Below, piece after piece: positions 33,865-42,573 of a DNA stretch of 53,473 nucleotides (positions are counted from its first letter, which is position 1; each line of letters opens with the position of its first letter). The stretch comes from Lachnospiraceae bacterium (lineage in GTDB: Bacteria > Bacillota > Clostridia > Lachnospirales > Lachnospiraceae). Location: assembly GCA_017622795.1 (NCBI GenBank), contig JAGAQI010000014.1, positions 1 to 53,473 of the forward strand, read 5' to 3'. The notes beneath the pieces were generated by a model. The model was not told the origin of the DNA. It worked only from the letters and a program-made list of their open reading frames with translations, and searched no databases. A program made the translations under genes and the position numbers.

Positions 33865-33937
33865 TTTCCTCTCTGTTCAAAATCGAAAGATTGTGATACA
33901 CTATAGGTAGCATACACAAGTAGGGAGGTCCCGTCGC

Positions 33938-34273
33938 ATGAACTTCATTAGTTTTGAATCCATTCCGGACAATATGGAAGGTAAGGTAAAGCAGAATTTA
34001 AAATTTAAAACCGGCAAATTTGTTTGGCGGGTTAAATTTTCTGCCCCTTTAGATCCTGCCACAATAAATAATATGAATTTATACGTGACAGATACTTCCA
34101 ATGTTCCGTTAAAAACAGCAATTCATTATAATTCCGATACAAACGAAATCGAGGTAGAACCGCTGGAAGCTTACGCAAAGGATTCCTCTTACATATTACA
34201 TATCTCAAAGAGAGTCCGCTCTGTGGGTGGTCAGTATTTGAAATCTGACATCTCTCTTCAATTCAAGGTGTAA
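33938..34273 (+). CDS. Small Ig-like domain protein
   Basis: This 111-residue protein is a single beta-sandwich-like domain. The pattern VWRVKFSAPLDPATINNMNLYV, split near the proline, followed by IHYNSDTNEIEVEP and YILHISKRVRSVGGQYLKS matches the SbsA/Big_5-type Ig-like fold in which the APLDPATI segment is diagnostic. It has no signal peptide, so the location is unclear. GGGAGG lies nine bases before the ATG. It converges on the TPR/P-loop gene with a 14-base gap. Function unknown. Confidence 0.7.
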   Translation: MNFISFESIPDNMEGKVKQNLKFKTGKFVWRVKFSAPLDPATINNMNLYVTDTSNVPLKTAIHYNSDTNEIEVEPLEAYAKDSSYILHISKRVRSVGGQYLKSDISLQFKV

Positions 34274-34287
34274 TTTTATTTGTTACT

Positions 34288-36102
34288 TTAACCCGTAACA
34301 TCCTCTAAAATAATTACCAGGTAATTCCCTTGCTGAATCTTTCCTTCCACTGCCATGGAAAGAATCAACTCACCGGCACGTTTTTCCGCTCTGGCAACTA
34401 CTACTTCCACCAGCTTTAAGGTGCGGATCAGCCGCTGGTCATTACTGTAATCTTTGACAATTTCATCAATTTTATCCCGGAGGACCTGAGCAGCCATCTT
34501 GTCGATGCCATAGTCCTCTTTTTTTATGTAGTCATAGGCAAAGCCAAGCAAATCATCCGTATTATATTTTCCAAGATGAATCCGGTTATTAAATAAACTG
34601 TTCAGTTCTTCTCTTGCCCGCAGGAATTTATTGATGTCCCGCACTGTATCTTCTAAAATAACGCAGGTTTTTCCCTTACTTCCCTTAGAAAAGCGTAACA
34701 ATCCATCGATGGACTCTTTTGTCATTCCACCGGCATTTTCAATAATTAAATTGCAATTTTTCAATTCTTCCCCGTAATCTTCGATGGATACCTGGTTTAA
34801 CTGCACCGCATCAATCGTTGCGGTACGGTCATACTTTACAATATCCAGTTCAAACAGCAGACGAACCATGGAAAGTGCCAGTGTGGTTTTTCCCGTCTGA
34901 GACTCTCCTGTAATAACAAAATATGCCTTTTCCCTATCGTTGATTGCCAATTCCAGGCTTTTTACCACCTGCTTTTGGATACGGTCGATACGGCCGAAAT
35001 TTTTTAAAATATCCGGAATAGAAATATTCTTTTTCTTCAGCAGCTCTGCCAGCCTTTCATTGGAAGTTTCCGGATTTTCCGCATACGGAACATAAAGCTC
35101 CTCTTCCCTGCGGGAATTTTCCTGCAGTTCCTCTTCCTGGTCCGGAAGTCTTTGCGGTTCTTCTGCTTCTTCGAAGGAAATATCGGACATATCAATTTCC
35201 GGCATAATAAATTCAGCTTCTGCTTCTTCCGGCTGCTCATTAAAAGCCGGTTCCGGTTCTGCTGTTTCTTCCTGATAGCCTTGAAATTCCGGTTCTTCCT
35301 GTACTTCTTCATACACCGGTTGTTCATATGTTGCTTCTTCGTACACAGGTTCTTCCCGGACCGGCTCTTCTGTCACCGCTGCTTCCGCCTCCGGCTGTTG
35401 TACCGGACTATATTCCTGTTCTTCCGGTTCCTGTACCTGTTCTGCCTTTTGTTCTTCTCTCCATCTGCGTTCCTGTTCTGCCTGATATTTTGCCCCTGCA
35501 GATTTAATATCTTCTAAACTGATTTCCCCTTTATAATATGCAAGAAGGGTCTTGGCACGTTCCACCGTAGGACCGAATCCGAACCATAAAATAATGTCCT
35601 CACATTCCCGCATGCATTCTTCCGCCATGCCGGCCTTATGATACTGTTTTGCAAGCTCATACGCAAACTCTTCAATATATTCTAACGCCTTTAATTCTTC
35701 CAGAATCATAACCAGGAGTCGGCGTTCCCGGCCTTTTCTCTTTTCGATGCGGTAACGGTATTTATACTGTGTTACTTTATCTTCCGGCGCCACCTTATGA
35801 TACTCATCAAAATATTTTTCCGCACCATCTAAATCCTTTGCTTCCAGGCAGCAGTCCATAATATCAATAATAACCGGTCTGGAACAACGCATCTCATAAG
35901 AACGCTCAAACGCATCCCTCGCCTGAAGAAAATCTCCGTTGCACTTGTACGCTTTTCCGATCAGATTCAGCTCATAGGCAGACTTTACCCTTTTTACCGG
36001 AATATCGTCAGCCACAAGTGCTGCCTGTTCGAAATTCTGCTCCTCCATCAGTTGCTTCATTTCTTCTATTTTCTTTTTGTATCCTAAACCGAATAATGCC
36101 AT
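34288..36102 (-). CDS. TPR and P-loop NTPase protein of unknown function
   Basis: This 604-residue protein has an N-terminal helical TPR-like region (about 1-230, with NLIGKAYKCNGDFLQARDAF), a glutamate- and proline-rich linker (about 230-350) and a C-terminal P-loop domain (about 360-604). The Walker A motif GESQTGKTTLAL lies near residue 398, and the Walker B-like strand ends in NLIIENAGG, with asparagine where AAA proteins have aspartate or glutamate. It overlaps the ABC ATPase stop by one base (TAATG), so translation is coupled. The layout resembles AAA proteins of the CbbX/SpoVK kind, but I cannot assign a role. Confidence 0.75.
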   Translation of the reverse strand: MALFGLGYKKKIEEMKQLMEEQNFEQAALVADDIPVKRVKSAYELNLIGKAYKCNGDFLQARDAFERSYEMRCSRPVIIDIMDCCLEAKDLDGAEKYFDEYHKVAPEDKVTQYKYRYRIEKRKGRERRLLVMILEELKALEYIEEFAYELAKQYHKAGMAEECMRECEDIILWFGFGPTVERAKTLLAYYKGEISLEDIKSAGAKYQAEQERRWREEQKAEQVQEPEEQEYSPVQQPEAEAAVTEEPVREEPVYEEATYEQPVYEEVQEEPEFQGYQEETAEPEPAFNEQPEEAEAEFIMPEIDMSDISFEEAEEPQRLPDQEEELQENSRREEELYVPYAENPETSNERLAELLKKKNISIPDILKNFGRIDRIQKQVVKSLELAINDREKAYFVITGESQTGKTTLALSMVRLLFELDIVKYDRTATIDAVQLNQVSIEDYGEELKNCNLIIENAGGMTKESIDGLLRFSKGSKGKTCVILEDTVRDINKFLRAREELNSLFNNRIHLGKYNTDDLLGFAYDYIKKEDYGIDKMAAQVLRDKIDEIVKDYSNDQRLIRTLKLVEVVVARAEKRAGELILSMAVEGKIQQGNYLVIILEDVTG

Positions 36103-36761
36103 TATTTACTCCTTATTACCTTTCCGTTTTTAATAAAACAGAGTTCATCACAGAACTGTTCCATTTTTTCTAATTGATGTCCTACATAGACAATGGCTGT
36201 GCCCTGTTCCGCCAACAATTTTAAAGCGGTCAGAACCTGCTCCTCTGAAGCAGTATCCAGATTTGCCACCGGCTCATCTAACAGAAGCAGCTCCGGCCGG
36301 TGAAGAAGCGCTGCTCCGATATTGATTTTTCTTTTCATTCCCCCGGAATACTCACGGACAGGACGCTTTAACTCTGTTTCCGGAAAGCCTGTGATATCGC
36401 ATACTTCCCGGATACGCTCTGCAATCACCTTACCTGATACATGACTGGCTTTTCCGAAAAATTTTAGATTATCCCAGCCGCTTAATTCTTCAAACAATGC
36501 AATTTCCTGCGGGACATAACCTATGTTCTGTTTATACTGACGTTTATTCTTTGCAATATCCTTACCATCAAAATAAATAACGCCTGTTTTTAAAGTCTGT
36601 ATGCCTGCAAGGGCTGATAACAGTGTAGACTTTCCGGCACCGTTCTCGCCCGCGATTCCCAGAATCTCACCCGAATTCAGCGTAAAGGAAACATCTTGCA
36701 GTATACTGCGTTTTCCATATGACATTCCAAGCCCGTTCACCTGCAGAAGCGTTTCTCCCAT
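36102..36761 (-). CDS. ABC transporter-type ATPase without permease
   Basis: This 219-residue ABC ATPase has Walker A GENGAGKST (near residue 40), the Q-loop near YVPQEIALFEE, the signature EYSGGMKRK, Walker B LLLLDEPVANLD and a switch histidine in YVGHQ. The signature is SGGM rather than SGGQ, as in many multidrug- and lantibiotic-type ATPases. No permease gene is next to it: its neighbours are a cyclic-nucleotide-type sensor protein upstream (13-base gap) and a TPR/P-loop protein downstream (one-base overlap). It may act with a permease encoded elsewhere or in a non-transport role. Confidence 0.9.
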   Translation of the reverse strand: MGETLLQVNGLGMSYGKRSILQDVSFTLNSGEILGIAGENGAGKSTLLSALAGIQTLKTGVIYFDGKDIAKNKRQYKQNIGYVPQEIALFEELSGWDNLKFFGKASHVSGKVIAERIREVCDITGFPETELKRPVREYSGGMKRKINIGAALLHRPELLLLDEPVANLDTASEEQVLTALKLLAEQGTAIVYVGHQLEKMEQFCDELCFIKNGKVIRSK

Positions 36762-36774
36762 GAACTATTCCTTT

Positions 36775-39108
36775 CTATTTGTCCTTGTAGAAGGATAAAT
36801 TATGAAGCAGCTCCTGTGTCAGGGCAATACCCTGTTTTGATGTATACGTATGATACTTAAGCTCCAGTTCACGGACTTTTTTCATCCGGTCTCTCTTAAA
36901 CCGGGCAATCGGGTCGGCAAAAGCCGGCTGGGTTTCCACTGCTTCTCTGATTTCTTTATTAAACGGACAGTACATGGCAAGAATTTCTCTGGCAACCTTG
37001 TTTAAACGCATGGCGCCCAGCGCCTCTGATTTAATCCAAAGTTCGTAATCCTGCACAAAAATTTCTCTTGTACTGTTTTTACCCTTCATGATTTGCTGTT
37101 TTACTTTTTCCTTACGTTCTTCGGAAAGTTCTTTATTCTTTTTATAGAATTGGATATAATCTGCATATTCCGAAGTAAGGGACTTATACTGGATGTTATT
37201 CCAGGAACTGCCCTGCATGGTGCGGCAAAGTTCCCAACGGAACCGTCCGAAGGTTTTGATAATCAGGTCATCAATATTTCCTTCCGCCATAATCGGGAAT
37301 AAAAACCTGCCGGCAGAATCTCTGCGTTTACAGCTTAATTCCTGCCACATGCTGGCATTTTGTCCATATGCCGGGAATAAAACAATATCCGGCACCACTT
37401 CTTTCATAATTAATTCCTTTTCAATACCGGAAGCCGCATCTGCAAAATTCAGCTCACGATAAAAAACGGAATAATCGATTTCGCGGTATTTTTCAATCAG
37501 CTGACCCATGCGGTCTTTTGTAATGGCTGCCTTAGAAGGACTGCTCATCATCTGTTCACTGCAGAGCACCGGAACAAACACACTTGGCTGTCCGTTTACA
37601 ATACGGTGATTGTAACGGAACATATTCTGCATTTCATATTCCAGCTTCTTCATCTGGTCATTTGCCAGCTTTTTCTCTTCTTCTGCGTTGATTTCGCCCA
37701 TTTTTTTCTGCTCACGCAGCGTTTCTATATATTCCATATCGAACTCATTCTTGGATGGTTCCCGCTTGCCGCTGTAAACAGCGCGCAGCCACTCAGGAAT
37801 AGTAAACATGGTACAATGATATTTATTTTGTGTAGAAACATTGATTCTGCATAATTCCAAAACCTGTTCCTTGGTAAGCAGTCGTTCATCGGTAAATCCA
37901 TAGTTTAAAAACAGTTCTACCGGTTTTGGCAGACTCTTTTCCTCTTTCAACGTCTTTAAGAAGATAGCACGGTATAAGGTATAAAAACCATCCGCAATTT
38001 GACGGCGAAGGGAACGGAACTCATCCTCGGTTGACATACGGTCTTTCGCCCGTACAAAAACACCCATGGCATCTGTAAAGGTTTTTAACTGTTCTTTTGG
38101 AATGCCGGAAAATTCAATCAGCTGGGAAAGTGTATTCTTTAAGCTGCGGTAGAGTTCCTCATCGGATGCTCCGGAAGTTACTTCCGCTGCCTCTTCGATT
38201 CCTTCACCCATTAAAACAGCCGTATACATTTTTTCTAACCGCTGTCTGTTTGCCATCTGCGGCATTCCCATATACCGTTCCAGAATTTCTTCCATACGGT
38301 TAAATTCATCTAACATTTTATCAAGCAAGCCCTGAAGCCCCTGTACCGGCCTGCTCTTTTTTCCGGTTTCATGGGATAACTTCATTAAGCCCAGAAGAAG
38401 ATTCTGCGCTCCGTCATTATATAAACAGGAAAAATATTCTTTTATGTATGAGCAAACTTCTCTTGTGTCGATAATCAGATTGCTTATGATTCCGGAAAGT
38501 TCTTTGATATGAAACATGGTTAATTCAACACCACAGCCGAAAAAACTTTTTTGGACATCTGCCGGAACTTTTGCCAAATCCTCATAATAGGAAAAACTAT
38601 TACGCTCCATTGGCGTTTCGTCCTGATATGCCTTCATCTGCTCTAACGCAGGTAACTGAATTACCCCTTCGCCGGCATCCCTGCAAAAACCTTTATATTT
38701 TGCATAGGCATCGGTTAATAATTCATACAGTTCTCCTGCCATTTTATGAAATTCTGTATTGATTTTGGATAACTCATAGAAATATTTGGTAAGAGAATTA
38801 ACCATAAGACCACGATAGTCCTTGTTTGTAGATGTCAGCATAGCCCGCAACATTTTTTTATCACGGATAGGAAAGGCATACAGCATACTGTCTTCCGTTG
38901 CGATATAATCGGATACATAGTGGCCTACCGACAAATCGAACACACCAAGAAAACTTCCGGACGGAAGTGAAATTTTTACCGATTCTGTTCTTGCAAGCAC
39001 GCGGCCTCTGATAACAACGCATACGTACGCTGCAGGTTCATTTTCCAAAAAAATTTCCGTTCCTTTTGGAATCTGATTTACCGCATTTGCTTTCATTTCA
39101 AATCCCAT
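36775..39108 (-). CDS. Protein with N-terminal cyclic-nucleotide-binding-like domain
   Basis: This 777-residue cytoplasmic protein starts with a CRP-like beta-barrel (about 1-115): QIPKGTEIFLENEPAAYVCV, then GRVLARTESVKISLPSGSFLG. The phosphate-binding cassette lacks the usual arginine, so cyclic nucleotide binding is doubtful. The remaining 650 residues are mainly helical, without any domain I recognise and without a DNA-binding region. I prefer the ATG at 39108, nine bases after GGGGGT; the ATG at 39132 lies too close to the promoter. It is the first gene of an operon with the ABC ATPase and the TPR/P-loop protein. Confidence 0.75.
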   Translation of the reverse strand: MGFEMKANAVNQIPKGTEIFLENEPAAYVCVVIRGRVLARTESVKISLPSGSFLGVFDLSVGHYVSDYIATEDSMLYAFPIRDKKMLRAMLTSTNKDYRGLMVNSLTKYFYELSKINTEFHKMAGELYELLTDAYAKYKGFCRDAGEGVIQLPALEQMKAYQDETPMERNSFSYYEDLAKVPADVQKSFFGCGVELTMFHIKELSGIISNLIIDTREVCSYIKEYFSCLYNDGAQNLLLGLMKLSHETGKKSRPVQGLQGLLDKMLDEFNRMEEILERYMGMPQMANRQRLEKMYTAVLMGEGIEEAAEVTSGASDEELYRSLKNTLSQLIEFSGIPKEQLKTFTDAMGVFVRAKDRMSTEDEFRSLRRQIADGFYTLYRAIFLKTLKEEKSLPKPVELFLNYGFTDERLLTKEQVLELCRINVSTQNKYHCTMFTIPEWLRAVYSGKREPSKNEFDMEYIETLREQKKMGEINAEEEKKLANDQMKKLEYEMQNMFRYNHRIVNGQPSVFVPVLCSEQMMSSPSKAAITKDRMGQLIEKYREIDYSVFYRELNFADAASGIEKELIMKEVVPDIVLFPAYGQNASMWQELSCKRRDSAGRFLFPIMAEGNIDDLIIKTFGRFRWELCRTMQGSSWNNIQYKSLTSEYADYIQFYKKNKELSEERKEKVKQQIMKGKNSTREIFVQDYELWIKSEALGAMRLNKVAREILAMYCPFNKEIREAVETQPAFADPIARFKRDRMKKVRELELKYHTYTSKQGIALTQELLHNLSFYKDK

Positions 39109-39146
39109 AATGCTATACCCCCGTAAAAACATAATACCTTACTCTT

Positions 39147-39175
39147 AGTATACCACCATTTTCCCAGTAATTCAA
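39147..39175 (-). promoter_or_regulatory. Promoter of the sensor-ABC-TPR operon
   Basis: On the minus strand TTGAAT (39170-39175), 17 bases, TATACT (39147-39152). It begins only five bases after the tadA stop codon. Confidence 0.75.
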
Positions 39176-39180
39176 ACCTT

Positions 39181-39678
39181 TTACGCATTCTTTCCCAGTG
39201 CTTTTGTCCTACGAAGCTCTTTAAAGAAGTCACTGAGCATAGCGGAACACTCTTCTTCCAAAACCCCTTCGGTCAGTTCCACCTGATGATTGAACCGCTC
39301 CTCCTGCAACAGATTGAGCACCGACCCTGCGCAGCCCGCCTTGGCATTTCTGCTTCCGATAACCACCCTCTTCATTCTGGCCTGGACAATCGCTCCGGCA
39401 CACATCTGACACGGCTCAAGAGTAATATACATGGTACAGTCTTCCAGCCGCCAGTCATTGATTACTTTTCCTGCCTTTGCAATAGCAATAATTTCCGCAT
39501 GTGCCAAGGTTGTTTTTTTCAAATTCCGCTTATTATAACCTCTGGCAATAATTTTATCCTGATACACAATCACGCAGCCAATCGGCACTTCCATCAATTT
39601 TTCTGCTTTTTTTGCCTGACGGATTGCTTCTTTCATATAAAGTTCATCCTGGGTCAGTTCTCTTTTTTTTCCTGCCAT
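39181..39678 (-). CDS. tadA: tRNA adenosine(34) deaminase
   Basis: This 165-residue zinc enzyme converts adenosine to inosine at the wobble position of tRNA-Arg. The deaminase core shows HAEIIAI (zinc histidine and catalytic glutamate) near residue 60 and LEPCQMCAGA (two zinc cysteines) near 91-100. Length and motifs fit TadA better than a cytidine deaminase. It is the last gene of a unit tatD-rsmA-GNAT-tadA with gaps of 11 to 29 bases. Confidence 0.94.
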   Translation of the reverse strand: MAGKKRELTQDELYMKEAIRQAKKAEKLMEVPIGCVIVYQDKIIARGYNKRNLKKTTLAHAEIIAIAKAGKVINDWRLEDCTMYITLEPCQMCAGAIVQARMKRVVIGSRNAKAGCAGSVLNLLQEERFNHQVELTEGVLEEECSAMLSDFFKELRRTKALGKNA

Positions 39679-39700
39679 ATTTTTCCTTTCCGGGGATTCT

Positions 39701-40408
39701 TTATTCCTCTTCCGCTAAAGCATAGTAACGTAGTTCTTCGGAAATATAAAAGCCCAGTTTTTCATACAAATGCACTGCCGGCTCGTTATAGGAGCCAACC
39801 TGCAAGTAAACCGTAACCGCCGACTGCTCCGAAAGCTTATCAAACAATGCGTTTAAACAGGCTGTGGCAATTCCCCGGTTTCGCTTCGAAGCGTCAACTT
39901 CTACCTCGTACAAGTAAAAACTTTTATCCTGCCCTTCTGTTTTTTCGTGCTCCAGCAATTTGCAGAAGAAAGTTCCTTCCTCATTTTTACATACATATCC
40001 GTCTTCGCTTTTTGTCAGACAAAGGGGCGGCAAACCACAATCTGTAGATTTTTGTCGGGAAAAATCCCGCTTCATCATATATTCCTTATACGCCAGGCAT
40101 ACTACCTCTGTAGAATCCAGTATTTCTGCCAAATTCGTCTCTTTTGGTTCCACCAGGATAGTCTCCTCGAATCCTTCTTCCCACAACAGTCGAAAAGATT
40201 CCAAAATGCACTTTGTCATTTTGCAAATGAGTTTTTTCGATAAGTTCTTATTTTTATTGTCGTTCTTGAGAAACACAACATCTTGTATCCGAAGCTCTGC
40301 CTCTTCTTCCCCCACCGGAAACACCTGCACGGTCATAAAAGGCTCTCCACCATCCAAAAACGTAATGCTGCCTTCGTCCTCTGACAGCCACTCCAAGCGA
40401 TACTTCAT
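39701..40408 (-). CDS. GNAT family acetyltransferase
   Basis: This 235-residue protein has a C-terminal GNAT acetyl-CoA domain (about 145-228), with YEVEVDASKRNRGIATACL (the acetyl-CoA loop RNRGIA) and VGSYNEPAVHLYEKLGFYI. The N-terminal half is a second alpha/beta region, perhaps a degenerate GNAT domain. The ribosome site is GAGGCG. It lies between rsmA and tadA in the same operon, which suggests an RNA- or ribosome-related substrate, but this is guesswork. Confidence 0.88.
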   Translation of the reverse strand: MKYRLEWLSEDEGSITFLDGGEPFMTVQVFPVGEEEAELRIQDVVFLKNDNKNKNLSKKLICKMTKCILESFRLLWEEGFEETILVEPKETNLAEILDSTEVVCLAYKEYMMKRDFSRQKSTDCGLPPLCLTKSEDGYVCKNEEGTFFCKLLEHEKTEGQDKSFYLYEVEVDASKRNRGIATACLNALFDKLSEQSAVTVYLQVGSYNEPAVHLYEKLGFYISEELRYYALAEEE

Positions 40409-40419
40409 ACACGCCTCTG

Positions 40420-41280
40420 TTATACCAGTAAATTGGCAAGCTCTGCAAACTGTTCCAATGTCAAGGCTTCCCCTCGAATAGTCGCAGATAATCCCATCTG
40501 TTCCAGTGCTGCCTGCACCTGTTCTTTGGAAAGATTCAATTCTGCCGCATTGGTCAGACCATTCACCAATGTTTTTCTTCTTTGGTTAAAGGACGCCCGG
40601 ATTAACGCAAACATAAACTTTTCATCCTTTACCTGTACCGGAGGCTCTTCATGTAAGGTCAGACGGATAACCGCAGAACCAACATTCGGCCGTGGCATAA
40701 AGCAGTTTTGCGGTACGTTGGCCGCAATATACGGTGTGGCATAGTACTGTACCGCCAGTGACAATGCACCATAATCCTTACTGCCCGGACCCGCCTGCAT
40801 ACGGTCTGCCACTTCTTTTTGTACCATAACCGTAATATTTTGAAGCGGTACATGGGATTCAAATAAGCCCATAATAATCGGAGTTGTAATGTAATACGGA
40901 AGATTTGCCACTACCTTAATGCGTTTTCCCCCGTTTCTTTCCTGCACCAGTGCATTTAAATCCAACTTTAGAATATCCTCGTTGATAATAGTAACATTGT
41001 CATATTCTGCCAAGGTATCGTTGGTAAGAATCGGAATCAGGTTTTTGTCGATTTCTACCGCAATAACTTCTCTGGCATTTTCGCAAAGATACTGGGTCAT
41101 CGTACCAATACCGGGACCGATTTCCAAAACCAAATCCTCCTTTGTGATTTCCGCAGATTTGATAATCTTTTTCAACACATGGGTATCAATTAAAAAATTC
41201 TGTCCAAACCGTTTTTGGAACATAAAATCATATTTCTTTAATATTTCAATGGTGTTTTGAGGATTGCCTAAGGTTGCCAT
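40420..41280 (-). CDS. rsmA: 16S rRNA dimethyladenosine transferase
   Basis: This 286-residue enzyme dimethylates two adjacent adenines near the 3' end of 16S rRNA in a late step of 30S assembly. It has QKRFGQNFLID near residue 20, the SAM motif LEIGPGIGTMTQYL near 50, the acidic motif EIDKNL, the catalytic NLPYYITTP near 125 and the C-terminal FNQRRKTL near 240. The start at 41280 has AAAGGAATTCAC upstream; an in-frame ATG at 41337 overlaps the tatD gene and lacks such a site. Confidence 0.96.
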   Translation of the reverse strand: MATLGNPQNTIEILKKYDFMFQKRFGQNFLIDTHVLKKIIKSAEITKEDLVLEIGPGIGTMTQYLCENAREVIAVEIDKNLIPILTNDTLAEYDNVTIINEDILKLDLNALVQERNGGKRIKVVANLPYYITTPIIMGLFESHVPLQNITVMVQKEVADRMQAGPGSKDYGALSLAVQYYATPYIAANVPQNCFMPRPNVGSAVIRLTLHEEPPVQVKDEKFMFALIRASFNQRRKTLVNGLTNAAELNLSKEQVQAALEQMGLSATIRGEALTLEQFAELANLLV

Positions 41281-41309
41281 GTGAATTCCTTTCTTTTCAT
41301 CGATACATT

Positions 41310-42089
41310 TTAAAGTGTCAAACGGTATAAGTTGCATGCATTTTCCCAGGTGATGCGTTCTACCTCTTCTTCGGAAATGCCTTTCAGTTCTGCGATTGCC
41401 GCTACTACATAGGAAAGCAGCTGTGAGCTGTTTCTTTTTCCTCTAAACGGCACCGGTGCCAGGTACGGGCAGTCCGTTTCCAGTACAATTCTTTCTATCG
41501 GAGTGTCTTCAATTACTTCCTTTAATTTCCGTCCGTTTTTAAAGGTTGCCACGCCACCCACGCCAAGATAAAATCCCATTTTGACATATTCCCTGGCCAT
41601 TTCCGTTTCATACGAGAAACAGTGAATTACTCCCGTAAGCTTCTTGCCGGACTGCTGATAGGCTTCCTTCATAATTTCCAGTGTGTCTGCTGCTGCATCC
41701 CGGCTGTGAATCACCACCGGAAGCTTCAGCTCCTGTGCCAGGGCAAGCTGCCGTTTAAACCAATACTTCTGGTCTTCCCTCTCCGTGGAATCCCAATAAT
41801 AGTCTAATCCTATTTCTCCGATGGCAACTACCTTTTCTTCTGCTGCCAGGACTTTTAACACTTCAAATTCTTCTTCATTTAATTCCTTAGCATGGTCCGG
41901 ATGAATTCCTACCGCCGCATAAACAAAAGGATATTTTTTCGCCAATTCAACGCTGTCCCTTGCTCCCCGCATGGAAGCTCCCATATTGGCAACAGCGCCT
42001 ACGCCCTGTTCTGCGAGAGAGCAAAGCAAAGCGTCTCTGTCATCATCAAACTGCTCGTCATCATAATGTGTATGTGTATCAAAAATCAT
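41310..42089 (-). CDS. TatD family metal-dependent hydrolase
   Basis: This 259-residue TIM-barrel hydrolase has the metal motif FDTHTHYDD at the N-terminus, GIHPDHAKEL, IGEIGLDYYW, VVIHSRDA, GVIHCFSYE and LETDCPYLAP, which together define the TatD DNase family. Members are exonucleases or related phosphodiesterases. The start at 42089 has AAAGG nine bases upstream; the ATG at 42095 is too near. It is the first gene of the operon with rsmA, as is common in Firmicutes, and its promoter lies at 42143-42171 within the hairpin that terminates the SRP RNA. Confidence 0.94.
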   Translation of the reverse strand: MIFDTHTHYDDEQFDDDRDALLCSLAEQGVGAVANMGASMRGARDSVELAKKYPFVYAAVGIHPDHAKELNEEEFEVLKVLAAEEKVVAIGEIGLDYYWDSTEREDQKYWFKRQLALAQELKLPVVIHSRDAAADTLEIMKEAYQQSGKKLTGVIHCFSYETEMAREYVKMGFYLGVGGVATFKNGRKLKEVIEDTPIERIVLETDCPYLAPVPFRGKRNSSQLLSYVVAAIAELKGISEEEVERITWENACNLYRLTL

Positions 42090-42112
42090 AGTCATTTACC
42101 TTTCTAAAACAT

Positions 42113-42190
42113 AAAAAGCCGGATGCTTACACACCCGACTCTATCATAACACTTTTTTAGTTTTTTTTCAATCCGTGCATCCGGCTTTGA
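42113..42190 (-). terminator. Long-loop hairpin after the SRP RNA
   Basis: AAAGCCGGATGC (42179-42190) pairs perfectly with GCATCCGGCTTT (about 42115-42126), followed by a T-run. The loop of about 50 bases contains the promoter of the tatD operon (42143-42171). This is the only hairpin with a T-run after the SRP RNA, so it probably ends that transcript. Confidence 0.65.
42143..42171 (-). promoter_or_regulatory. Promoter of the tatD operon
   Basis: On the minus strand TTGAAA (42166-42171), 17 bases, TATGAT (42143-42148). Confidence 0.75.
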
Positions 42191-42436
42191 ACACGACTCA
42201 TAAACGGTACCATCACAGTTAGCTCCTCCCCGGCACCCTTACGGCACACGGAACTTTTCGCTTAGTGCTGCTCCATTCCTGACCTGACACGGTTCACGAA
42301 CATCCGTTGCGCAAGACCAGAGTATCAACACCACTTATGATGGGCGGCTTTACAAGAACCTGCCCGAGGCCGGATATCACCCCTGCTGGAGCGGATTGCA
42401 GGTACAGGGCACCGCTAACTCCCCGGCTGCACGGCA
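42180..42436 (-). ncRNA. ffs: Signal recognition particle RNA, large bacterial type
   Basis: The minus strand carries the Alu-domain segment GCCGTGCAGCCGGGGAG and AGTTAGCGGTGCCCTGTACC near the 5' end, and the S-domain segment GTGTCAGGTCAGGAATGG and AGCAGCAC at 42265-42290. The S-domain tetraloop is GGAA with an A-U closing pair instead of the usual C-G. The RNA binds Ffh and directs ribosomes to the membrane. The 5' end is set by the promoter (about 42436); the 3' end is approximate. Confidence 0.93.
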
Positions 42437-42442
42437 GATTTC

Positions 42443-42471
42443 AGTATAACGGCTTTTTTCCGAACTGTCAA
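42443..42471 (-). promoter_or_regulatory. Promoter of the SRP RNA
   Basis: On the minus strand TTGACA (42466-42471), 17 bases, TATACT (42443-42448). Confidence 0.88.
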
Positions 42472-42481
42472 GGGAAAACTA

Positions 42482-42510
42482 TTGAATAACCATCGGTTTT
42501 TCTTTATAAT
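42482..42510 (+). promoter_or_regulatory. Promoter of the pectinesterase-esterase operon
   Basis: TTGAAT (42482-42487), 17 bases, TATAAT (42505-42510). Its -35 box is only about 10 bases from that of the divergent SRP RNA promoter. Confidence 0.82.
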
Positions 42511-42573
42511 AAGAAAAGAATACAAAAATAGGGCTGAGCTTTGTTTCTGCCCGTTAATTAAAAGGAGATTTCC

